64,000 nt of DNA from Trichomonas vaginalis G3 (lineage: Eukaryota > Parabasalia > Trichomonadida > Trichomonadidae): the NCBI RefSeq assembly GCF_026262505.1, contig NC_067203.1:25029411-25093410 (forward strand). The letters are read 5' to 3'. Each line of letters opens with the position of its first letter. Position 1 is the stretch's first letter. Positions 28,769 through 37,665 of this stretch are shown one piece after another. The notes below the pieces were generated by a model that worked only from the letters and a program-made list of their open reading frames with translations, was not told where the DNA came from and searched no databases. The position numbers were made by a program, and so were the translations under genes.

Positions 28769-31080
28769 ATGACAGCAACAAACAACAACAGTAACTTTAT
28801 CATTTCTGATGAAAAATTTATTGATTCATTAGCCGAGGAATTAGTTGTGGCAGAAACTAAAACCCTCAACGAAAGAATTGGTGAAAATAAGATTGATTTA
28901 CATAACTACCTCAAACACGATGGAGGAAGAGGAAGGAAAACTGGTATGGCTTTATTAGTAAATAAAATTTCAAATTTAACGATTATAGATGTTGATATCA
29001 ATAAATCGTACAATGATGAACTTAAAGAAACAGTTAGAAAAGACATTTTATCAAAACTTTCGGATAAAGATGTTATCGTTAAAACCGCTTCAGGAGGTCT
29101 TCACATTTATTGCAACACTAATTTCTTCTATTCAACCTCGAACAGAATGATTAAATGTTATTCTTGCAATGATTATGATATTGATATCATGACTTCAATG
29201 GATGATTCAAAGCGTTCATTAGTGGTTATGGCTGATTCAAGAGTTCGCAAGAATGCAACAGAACCAATCAATACATACTCATTCATTCGTGGAAGTTACG
29301 ATTCAACATTAACCAGAACAGTGAATGATATATTAAATGATTTGAATATTAAGGTAAGAGTTGAACAAAAGAGCGAAGAAATAAAGACTATCATGAATGA
29401 AAACAAAGATGAAAACATTGACGATAAGCTTGCCCAGAGCATAGTTGATGGCATCAGTGATTTTGAAGTACATAATGACGGTGGAAACATGAATTTAGAA
29501 AAAGAAGTTACATTATTCACACTGTTTCAAGCTATTAATTCATTACCTAATCATTTAATTAATGAAGCATACGATAACGTTTATAACTTCTGCAGCTTAA
29601 CTGAAAATGCAAAAAGTAATTTTGAAAAAGCACGTAGTAGATATGCACATTTAATGACTTCTCCATTTTTTAGTGAAGATTCTAAAACTATACCAAAAGG
29701 AATATTATGATGAATATGTTTTACCTTTATTACGTAAGCCAAAAATAACATTTGATATAAAACTTGATGACTCGTTTTGATAACAGATATTAGACGCAAG
29801 GCTGAAAATCATCAGTATAAAAACAGTTCTGAAGTAATTGAGGATTTATCACGTGTAATCCGTTTTGTAGATTATGGAAACAAATACTTCATTCAGAAAG
29901 ATTACAACATACACGACAAAATGAATCAAATATCATTCGTTCTTCAATCAAACATGAAAGAGTCACTCAAAATGATTAAATTATTTAAAGAAGAAGGTAA
30001 AACAATAACAGCATGGGACGTACTACTAAATCAATTATCCTCATTAACCGTTAAGGGTGTTTGCTTCAAATCTGATTCCCCAGATGTTTTCTCAACGTTT
30101 CAGGGTTATAAATACAACGTTCTCGAAAAACCAGATTACTCAAAAATTGAGATGTTTATGAATTTCATTAAAGAAGCCATTTGTGATAATAACGATGAAG
30201 TGTATAAATACCTTCTCGGCTGGATTGCATCAATGATTCAACATCCTGGAATCAAGAATGAAACAGCAATTATTTTGAAAGGACTTCAGGGAACAGGTAA
30301 AAACAGATTTACAGACATTATTTCTGCACTCCTCGCTGGTTATTCATGTAAAAACATTACTTAAAATGAAGTGAGCTAACGGGTAATTTCAATTCAGTAG
30401 TTGAGAATAAAATGTTTCTTGTACTTAATGAACTCAAGAATGTAGGTGAAGACAGACTTGCAAACTTCAACGCTTTGAAATCAATTATTACAGATAATGC
30501 GATTAGAATTAATGAAAAGAATCAACCCAGAAGAACAGCTCAGAATGTTGCCAATTTCATTTTCGTAACTAACAACGTTTACCCTGTCAAAATTGAAGTT
30601 GGAGACAGAAGATACGTAGTTTTAAGAGTTAATGGTAAATTTAAGGGTCAATTTGATTACTTCAAGAATTTAATGGATTCATGCACAAAGGAATTTTATG
30701 ATAATTTACTAACATATTTTATCAATTACGACCTTTCATCATTTAATGTACGAATCATTCCGATGACTGAAGCCAAACAAGATTTAATAGAATTATCAAC
30801 AAATCCTTTAGATGTATGGATAAATACACATTATGATGAATTGTGTGCGGGTATGACGTGTAAAAATGCTCTATTCTGCAAACCATCAGACATGAAAGAC
30901 AAAAACTTTCAAATGAGCATTAAAGATAAATGTGATAAGAAACAGAGAAGAATAGATGGTAAACAAACATGGTGTTATGTTTTGAAAGAAGAAATGAAAG
31001 GATTATATAAACAGGTTGAACCAAACGATAATGAGGATTCATTTACTGACGATGAAATACCTGTAAATGATGCTTTATAA
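28769..31080 (+). pseudogene. PrimPol / superfamily 3 helicase replication protein, three frameshifts
   Basis: Proteins of this type prime and unwind DNA in virophages, large DNA viruses and plasmids. The N-terminal primase-polymerase domain has IIDVDI (Asp74, Asp76), SGGLHIY (His112) and YDIDI (Asp139). The C-terminal helicase has Walker A GLQGTGKNRF (about 30290), a Walker B-like MFLVLNE, sensor FVTNN and arginine finger DRRYVVL. About 770 codons in total. Frame breaks at about 29700, 29775 and 30360 make this copy inactive as read. The last 120 residues are acidic. Clusters of inverted repeats flank the gene on both sides. Confidence 0.85.
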
Positions 31081-31696
31081 AGTATGATTTGAATTTATTT
31101 TTGCATTAATCCCGCTGTGTTGTCAAAATGTCATGTTGTCTCATTTTTTCAGAGAAGTTAATTAACCGAGTGACACATGGTGACGTAGTGACACCTTCAG
31201 TTATTCAAAAATGCTTCATAAGTGCCTTCCCCTTAATCCTGCCGTGTTGTCAAAATGTCATGTTGTCTCATTTTTTCAGAGAAGTTAATTAACCGAGTGA
31301 CACATGGTGACGTAGTGACACCTTCAGTTCTTCAAAAATAATTAATTATTGAATAACCTGAAACCATTAACGTAAACATTATTTTTGGGTCATTTACACT
31401 CATTACGATGAAGTCATGACAAATCATTTTCGTAAATGTTGTCAAAATGTCATGTTGTCTCATTTTTTCAGAGAAGTTAATTAACCGAGTGACACATGGT
31501 GACGTAGTGACACCTTCAGTTCTTCAAAAATAATTAATTATTGAATAACCTGAAACCATTAACGTAAACATTATTTTTGGGTCATTTACACTCATTACGA
31601 TGAAGTCATGACAAATCATTTTCGTAAATGTTGTCAAAATGTCATGTTGTCACAAACTTTAGAACGGCATAATTTAAATTTTTATTTTTATCATAA
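31081..31696. repeat. Three to four units of the flanking repeat, inverted relative to 28334-28710
   Basis: Units starting at about 31120, 31248 and 31439, plus a partial one at 31629, begin TTGTCAAAATGTCATGTTGTC and contain GTTAATTAACCGAGTGACAC. Two of them continue into ACGTAAACATTATTTTTGGG and CATTTACACTCATTACGA. That last part resembles the reverse complement of the intergenic block at 14500-14590 in the first element. No gene is seen. Origin or terminator function is possible. Confidence 0.75.
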
Positions 31697-31861
31697 ATGG
31701 ATACCCCACAAGCTCAAAATTTACCACGAATCATAACAAGGGAGGAAACGATAAAAATGATGCGAGAACTTGCTAAAAATAACAAACCACTAAAACTGAG
31801 AAAATGTGGTTATGCAGTAATGATGGAAAGAGAGATGTTGTCAAAGAAAAATAAAAATTAA
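31697..31861 (+). CDS. Small basic ORF, 54 aa
   Basis: MDTPQAQNLPRIITREETIK, then basic residues and a C-terminal KKNKN. It has the same T-rich leader (TTTTTATCATAAATG) as other genes of the element and ends at the stop codon of the converging gene, overlapping it by four bases. No family is recognised. Confidence 0.5.
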   Translation: MDTPQAQNLPRIITREETIKMMRELAKNNKPLKLRKCGYAVMMEREMLSKKNKN

Positions 31862-32154
31862 ATTTGGATTGAGTTTAAAAATTCATCTTTATTAAATTCA
31901 TCTCTTCCAATCAATTTATTTATTCTATTAAATTCTTTTATTTTTGCTTCACCCAGTTTAAGGATTGAACGGTAAGTTTCTAATTTTTCGATTATTTCCT
32001 TCTTCTCTTCATCGTTTTCAGTTCCATTAGTTTTATGGGCATCAGCCCCACCGCATTGGGGCTTCTTTTTGTAATAGCATATTTTTGATTTAATTCTGTT
32101 TAGTTTCTTTTTATATTCATCGTCAGGACTCTTGACTGCTTTGTTGTCACTCAT
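31858..32154 (-). CDS. Small coiled-coil protein with hairpin-encoded insert, 98 aa
   Basis: This intact ORF is Lys/Glu-rich and helical (EEKKEIIEKLETYRSIL). Residues KPQCGGADAHK come from a GC-rich module at 32034-32065 and match the inserts in the polymerase (KPQRGEDEVHA) and the 74-aa protein (RPQSGEDEVHE). It ends head-on against the 54-aa ORF and lies downstream of the integrase gene. The function is unknown. Confidence 0.55.
   Translation of the reverse strand: MSDNKAVKSPDDEYKKKLNRIKSKICYYKKKPQCGGADAHKTNGTENDEEKKEIIEKLETYRSILKLGEAKIKEFNRINKLIGRDEFNKDEFLNSIQI
32034..32065 (-). repeat. GC-rich hairpin module inside the 98-aa gene
   Basis: On the minus strand: AAGCCCCAATGCGGTGGGGC, then TGAT, then GCCCAT. 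The first stem is GCCCC/GGGGC. It is translated in the same frame as the modules at 11921 and 24125. It shows that the module family is shared by the two mobile elements of this window. Confidence 0.7.
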
Positions 32155-32174
32155 TTCTTACGAAATAAAAAAAA

Positions 32175-33710
32175 TTAAATATTATTTAAATATAATGGAG
32201 TAATAAAATAAATCGGAATTTCTATTAATTTATTGTCAACTTCAACTAATGCATTGCCGTTAATATATCTAACAAATTCAGCTATTGTGTCAAATCTTCG
32301 TCTTCTTTTTGTCATTGATTTATTAGTTTTTCCATAATCGAGATGAATCAAAACTTTATCCCCTTGTTTAAAATTCATGAGCCCCGAATTAATTTGTTCA
32401 CGTTTAACATCATTTAACCTTTCCATTTGCTTTCTAATATATTCCCATTCTTTTGAAATATCATTTTTCATTTCCACTGGTTTCATGTTTATAGTTCTAT
32501 GCCATGTATTATTGTAATAATATACTAACTGTTGTATGATGGAGTCATGATTTCCATCCCAGTATATCTGACCGTTAACCCCTAACGCATCTCTAAGAGT
32601 TCTCATTACCGCATCAACTATTTTATTATGAAACGTATATGGAGAGGATGAAAAGAAAAAATTAATTTGTGGGAAATAATGAGCCATAGCTGCCTGAAAT
32701 CCTTTATCACCATCACCCCTGATATTATCTACTCTTTCATGATCTAGTAAGTATTGTATAGCTCTTCTTGTTTCCTGTTCTGTTTTCCCTTTCACTGGAA
32801 TGCAATATAAATATCTAGTGTTAATGTTAATGGCAAATAAATAAGTAACGTTTCCTTTTGAATATTCCAGATGATCGATTTCGTATGAATATGGATATGG
32901 TGCAAATGAAGGGCGACTAAATTTTTCCTTTAATGGTTGAATTTTCGGGTCAATTGGTTTATTTAATATTTTGAAATCCTTTTTAAAATCTTTTTGCTTC
33001 TTTAATGTTTGAAATGGATATAATAAAGTGAATGATGAAGGATTAACTGAAGGAGGAGGCGGTACTGTCGTTGGAGGTTTTGGTGTTGCAAGTGGTTTAA
33101 TTTTATCTGCTTTGATTTTGGATGATGAAGTTTTGGAATTCATTCCTCCCTTCATTAATTCTGGATGTATTCTATTCATTTGTTTTAAATATGCTGTATA
33201 TAAAGGTTTGATATACTTTCCCGCTTCGAGTTTATGTTGAAGGATGAATTCCAAAAGTTGATCTTCATTTAAAAGTCGGGCTGAATATGGTTTAACTAAT
33301 GAATCATAAATTAAAGCTTGTGCATCATTTATGGTCTGAAGAACCTGGGCGTTTTGTTCCTTTTGTTTTTGTTCCTTTGGCTTTTGCGGCTCAGGATTAT
33401 ATAATTTATATAATTCATCAATATCTTCTTCTGTTAATACTTTATTTTTGAAATCTTTCAACTGTTTAAGTTGTGATTTAATTTTTCCCTTTGTATATTC
33501 ATTATTTTTAATTTTGTCTTTAATTTCAGAAATTATTTTATTATGATATTTCAAAATTTCATTTTTATAATACGGATAATAATAATCCATATCATCACCC
33601 GTTATATTGTTATCATGTTTTTGGAGATATGATTTTAATTCATAATAATTAAGAAAATTTTGATTAAGTACTAAATCATCAATTAAAATTTTTAAATCTG
33701 TGTTATCCAT
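32175..33710 (-). CDS. int: DDE integrase of the second element, 511 aa, intact
   Basis: It probably inserts the second element into DNA. Residues 1-230 are charged and partly coiled coil, with Pro/Gln-rich linkers (PKPPTTVPPPPSVNPSS). The RNase H-like core at about 275-400 shows the first aspartate in YEIDHLEYSKG, the second in DNIRGDGDKGF, and the third-motif helix KIVDAVMRTLRDALG, where Asp stands in place of the usual Glu. The C-terminus has a basic SH3/chromo-like domain (GDKVLIHLDYGK, then KRRRRFDTIAEFVRYING). It is related in layout to the integrase at 16021 but much longer and clearly different in sequence. The gene runs in series with those at 33734 and 31858. Confidence 0.85.
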   Translation of the reverse strand: MDNTDLKILIDDLVLNQNFLNYYELKSYLQKHDNNITGDDMDYYYPYYKNEILKYHNKIISEIKDKIKNNEYTKGKIKSQLKQLKDFKNKVLTEEDIDELYKLYNPEPQKPKEQKQKEQNAQVLQTINDAQALIYDSLVKPYSARLLNEDQLLEFILQHKLEAGKYIKPLYTAYLKQMNRIHPELMKGGMNSKTSSSKIKADKIKPLATPKPPTTVPPPPSVNPSSFTLLYPFQTLKKQKDFKKDFKILNKPIDPKIQPLKEKFSRPSFAPYPYSYEIDHLEYSKGNVTYLFAININTRYLYCIPVKGKTEQETRRAIQYLLDHERVDNIRGDGDKGFQAAMAHYFPQINFFFSSSPYTFHNKIVDAVMRTLRDALGVNGQIYWDGNHDSIIQQLVYYYNNTWHRTINMKPVEMKNDISKEWEYIRKQMERLNDVKREQINSGLMNFKQGDKVLIHLDYGKTNKSMTKRRRRFDTIAEFVRYINGNALVEVDNKLIEIPIYFITPLYLNNI

Positions 33711-33733
33711 TTATATAAAAATAAAATAAATGT

Positions 33734-34306
33734 TTAAGGGTGCCCACCTCTTTGAATCATAGTATCAAAACCATTATTTACATATTGAATCCCATCATTA
33801 ACGGTTCCTTCTTCTGAAAGTGTTTCATCTATTTCGCCATCTAATAAATTTTGTGTTGATTCTGAGACATAATTTTTATATCTTTCTTCATGAGATTTCT
33901 GAACTGCTGATTCTGAAGCTGGGATATTCATTAAACCCTCTACTTCATTTTCATTATATTTTTCAACTTCTCTTAATTCCTTAATTTTTTCATTTATTTC
34001 ATCTCTTATTTTTTCCAGTTTTTCAATTTCATTGTATTCATCATCATCTTTAATTCGTTCTTCATAATATTCAGGGAAAACATCAGGTTCTTTAGGTTTT
34101 TCTTCTTCAGATGTGGGATATAAGAAATTTATAACATCATCTTTATTCATTTTTCCATCATAATCTAAATTATTTAATAACTCGGCAAATTTTTGACAAT
34201 TTCTTAAATAATATTTACTAACTTCATAACACATCTCATCTAATATATCCTTTATTTCCTCGTTTGTGAATCCTAATTTTTTAACGTTGTTAGTTTTGAC
34301 GCTCAT
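33734..34306 (-). CDS. Acidic helical protein, 190 aa
   Basis: This intact ORF lies just upstream of the integrase, with 23 bases between. It is very rich in Glu, Asp, Asn and Lys, with a long helix (EIEKLEKIRDEINEKIKELR). The C-terminus has NNGFDTMIQRGGHP. No family is recognised. Its start MSVKTNNVKKLGF resembles a normal soluble protein without a signal peptide. Confidence 0.6.
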   Translation of the reverse strand: MSVKTNNVKKLGFTNEEIKDILDEMCYEVSKYYLRNCQKFAELLNNLDYDGKMNKDDVINFLYPTSEEEKPKEPDVFPEYYEERIKDDDEYNEIEKLEKIRDEINEKIKELREVEKYNENEVEGLMNIPASESAVQKSHEERYKNYVSESTQNLLDGEIDETLSEEGTVNDGIQYVNNGFDTMIQRGGHP

Positions 34307-34392
34307 TTCATACGAATTAAAAATAAATTATTCAAAAATGTAAGACATAATTTTTAAAGTTTATTTTTTATTTCATTATGGTAGTGAATCTT

Positions 34393-34981
34393 TTATTCAT
34401 GAAAATAATTATTTCTAATTTCTTTTACTCTCTCGTATATACTAGATTTAAAGAATTCAGAACATTTCCCATAATCTCCTAAATGTTTTCTTATCCCTAA
34501 CGTGTGCCAGTTATTATATGAAACTGAATAAACTTTATCTTTATCTTTACACCTTTCATCACTTCCATATATTTATATCTCAGTTTTGATTTAGCATTTT
34601 CATATTCATTAGCGTTTAATAATTCACAGTCTTCCTTTTTAAATTGATGTTTAAGATATTCAGGATTTAATACTCTACGTTTATATGCTCCTAACTTAGT
34701 TCTAAAGGTTTTTCTACAAAATTTAGGAATTCCATCCTCTTTAATGTCATCAATGATTTCCATTTCATTATTTTCAATTTCTTCTTCTCGTTTATGAGGT
34801 CTTTGATTATGACTCCATTGATTCCATGAAATTAAATATCTTTATCATTATATTTATACCTCATTAGCTTATTTTGGCTTTCATATTCATTTAATAATTC
34901 ACAATCTTCATTTTTAAATTGAAGTTTAATCCATTCAGGATTTAAACAATGTTTAATTAATCGCGGAATATCTGACATCAT
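34393..34981 (-). pseudogene. Protein with two tandem repeats, broken by frameshifts
   Basis: It starts MMSDIPRLIKHCLNPEW at 34981. The phrase LNPEW.K.QFK.EDCELLN...YKY appears once near 34910 and again near 34620, each followed by a segment with W and a basic stretch. It is therefore an internally duplicated protein of about 195 residues. One indel near 34830 and another near 34535 interrupt it. The function is unknown. Confidence 0.5.
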
Positions 34982-35206
34982 CTATATATAGCTTCTTTTA
35001 TAAAAGATAAAAAAATAAATTATTTTAAAATTAATGTTAATTTTTTAAAATGTGTTTAGTATATAATATTTATTACTAATTTATTTAATAATGTCGCGCT
35101 TTCTTACGAATTCATGACTTAAAAAACGTAAGAAAAAATTTTTATATCATCTATATATAGACGTAACAAAAAAAGTCACACAACCCTTCCTATCCTACTA
35201 CTGTGA
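34982..35206. other. AT-rich right end of the second element, candidate terminus
   Basis: No gene is seen. ATCATCTATATATAG occurs twice (34976 and 35147). CACAACCCTTCCTATCCTACTACT lies at about 35183-35206; on the minus strand it begins AGTAGTAGGATAGG, and Polinton ends commonly begin with AG. Sequence composition changes here to that of the host part. No matching copy was found on the left, so the boundary is tentative. Confidence 0.35.
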
Positions 35207-36195
35207 TAACCAAAATCATGAAAATTAACAAAGCTTTTAGATTTATAAACGTAATGTCTCCCTATTGTTTTTCTGCTTCAATATTGAGTGGATCTCAATC
35301 AAAAATTTGAATAAAACTTTTTTCCATATTAAACTCTGATGCAAAAAGCGTAGGGGTCTCAATTTTCTGACGTTTACAATTTTTGATGGATGAGCAAGAG
35401 AATGACTATCAATAATGCGCTCTGTCGTCGCCTTCGATGCAATTGTAAAACTTATGGTAGAGCCCTAATTAACAAATAACAAAAATTCCTTAAAAAAATT
35501 ATATAAAAATTATCGAATTTATTTTAAAACAGATATCACACCTCATCTCCAATACACATAGTAGCACATGTGAGTATGCGAAAAACAATCATGTGCTATT
35601 TGTCATATATCCAATATAAATTAAACGTTTCAAGGTTGCCCATGCAATTTTCAGTCCGAATAACAACAAAATTCTCGTATCCTATGCGCGTTTATTCGAA
35701 ATTATAGTTCATTACCTCTTACTAAACGTTATTATCCCTTAATTTTATCAAAAATTTTTTAAATTAAGTTGATTTCAAGCTCAGAAGATTGCTAAGGGAT
35801 TCTAAGGACCATATATGATCCATTTTTATCAGGAGCCCGAAGGATGAATTAATTTGGATTTTTATCCGAACAAAAAGTCTGAATTGCTTAAATTTGTTTC
35901 AACCTATATAACCCAATTATATTTTTAAATTTATTTGTTAAATAAAAAATTTAAGACTAGAATTTTGTGTCATAAAGCGTATGGGTAATCTGACACCCAA
36001 ATTGAGAGAAACTCATAGAATTGATTGTATGTGCTAATTCAAAAAGTTGACTCAGCTCTACGCTTTTTGCACAGCAGTTTAGGAATTGCTAAAAAATATG
36101 TCATTTCATTTCATTTTCAATGTCATTAGTTCTAATGAGCGATTCGTTTCTTTTTAATATTAGTCAAAAAATTTTCTGACTTCATTTTTATTTTG
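35207..36195. other. Intergenic region with a possible inverted-repeat element at 35341-36072
   Basis: There is no convincing ORF. A 14-base inverted repeat, TGCAAAAAGCGTAG at 35341-35354 and CTACGCTTTTTGCA at 36059-36072, encloses about 730 bases. A similar phrase (CATAAAGCGTATGGG) lies at about 35970. GGGGTCTCAATTTT at 35353 also occurs in the insert at about 25750. No target duplication is visible, so a small non-autonomous element is only possible. Confidence 0.35.
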
Positions 36196-37365
36196 ATGGG
36201 GCATTTTCATGAGTTGTTCGACTTATGCAAGGATTATATTAGCATATATAAGAGGATTTATAAGCTAAATATCTTTGATGATGTCGAAATTAACAATTTT
36301 TATCAAGAAATCAAAAACAAATTAATTGCAACTAAAATTCAAACTCCCGATATTGTTCTTTCAAACGTTAATAGTGCAATGGAAAATAATAATTGTTATT
36401 ACAAATCTTACAAAACGATCATTGATATGATTTGTAATGATTACGGTGTTAAATTTAGTCCATTCATCGATATAAAGGATATTCAGACCATGTCTGCAGA
36501 CTTTAAAGCAATTCTTAATGCAATTATTAATGATGATATTGAAGCATTAAAACCATTCACAGAAACTGAAAATTTCAATGGAAATATTCTAATTAAAACT
36601 AAATTCTATCCATTAACAGAAAATGATGGATATACAATACTTGAATTATGTTGTTATCATGGATCAGTTAATTGCTTTAAGTTATTGAGAGCCAAATTTG
36701 ACACAGAAATTTCAGAAACATCCTTTAACTTTTCATTTTTAGGAGGGAATCCAGAAATCATAAAAGAATGCTTGAAATTTCAAGAACCCGATGCTGGATG
36801 TATGGAATATGCAATAATTTCGCACAACATTGACTTTGTTACATATTTGATGAACGAGTATGAATTGAAGATTGATTTATACAACTGTATAGAATTCAAT
36901 AATCTTGAAGCATATTTAGTTTATTTAGATCAAACAAATGATGTTAATTCATGCTTTGCTTCTACACCTTTATTTGGCATTACAGAATTAAATCAGTATT
37001 TGTTATCTCATGGTGCCGATATCAATTCAACAGACAGTTTTGGAGTATCAGCTCTTTATTATGCAGCATTGCACAATCGCAGTGATTATGTAGAATTTCT
37101 TGTAAATCATGGGGCAAATATGAATATACAAGATACCTGTGGCGTGACACCTCTTCAGTTAGCAATATTGGAAAGGCATTACAAAATCGCAACATTTCTG
37201 ATATTACATGGCGCAGATGTCAATATACAAAATATTGACGGAGACACTGCACTCCACCTTGCAGTACGGTTTAAATTAAAAGACATTGTAGAACTTATTG
37301 TTTCACATGGCGCAGATCTAAATATCACAAATGAAAAAGGAGAAACCGCTCTTCAGTCGACATAG
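36196..37365 (+). CDS. Ankyrin-repeat protein with DUF3447-like N-terminus, C-terminal frameshift
   Basis: 389 aa. The N-terminal 240 residues match the trichomonad type (YTILELCCYHGSVNCFKLLR; CMEYAIISHNIDFVTYL) that precedes ankyrin repeats. About four ankyrin repeats follow with the usual TPL..A and ILHGADVNIQN patterns. The frame ends LQST at 37365, while the next frame continues with DIAELLASENKEK, which looks like the normal end of a final repeat. One indel with partial loss of the last repeat is likely. Large families of such proteins occur in trichomonads; the partners are unknown. Confidence 0.8.
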   Translation: MGHFHELFDLCKDYISIYKRIYKLNIFDDVEINNFYQEIKNKLIATKIQTPDIVLSNVNSAMENNNCYYKSYKTIIDMICNDYGVKFSPFIDIKDIQTMSADFKAILNAIINDDIEALKPFTETENFNGNILIKTKFYPLTENDGYTILELCCYHGSVNCFKLLRAKFDTEISETSFNFSFLGGNPEIIKECLKFQEPDAGCMEYAIISHNIDFVTYLMNEYELKIDLYNCIEFNNLEAYLVYLDQTNDVNSCFASTPLFGITELNQYLLSHGADINSTDSFGVSALYYAALHNRSDYVEFLVNHGANMNIQDTCGVTPLQLAILERHYKIATFLILHGADVNIQNIDGDTALHLAVRFKLKDIVELIVSHGADLNITNEKGETALQST

Positions 37366-37665
37366 CAGAGCTTCTTGCTAGTGAAAATAAAGAAAAATAA
37401 ATATTAAAGTTATACTTGAAATATTATTTAATAATAAACCTTTATAAATGATAATGTATTGATATTTTTCAAAAAGATGTATACCAGCAGGTATTAGAGT
37501 GAATTTTCATTATTATCAAGGAAAAGTTTCTTGAAATTGAAACTTTGTTTCATATTGTCATACCATTTGCCTTTTACTGAGTCTGTATTACTTATTCCTT
37601 TAAATAAGGCAATTCTCCATCTAAAATTTTTCAAATAAAAAAAATTTTGAGCAAAAATAACGAGG

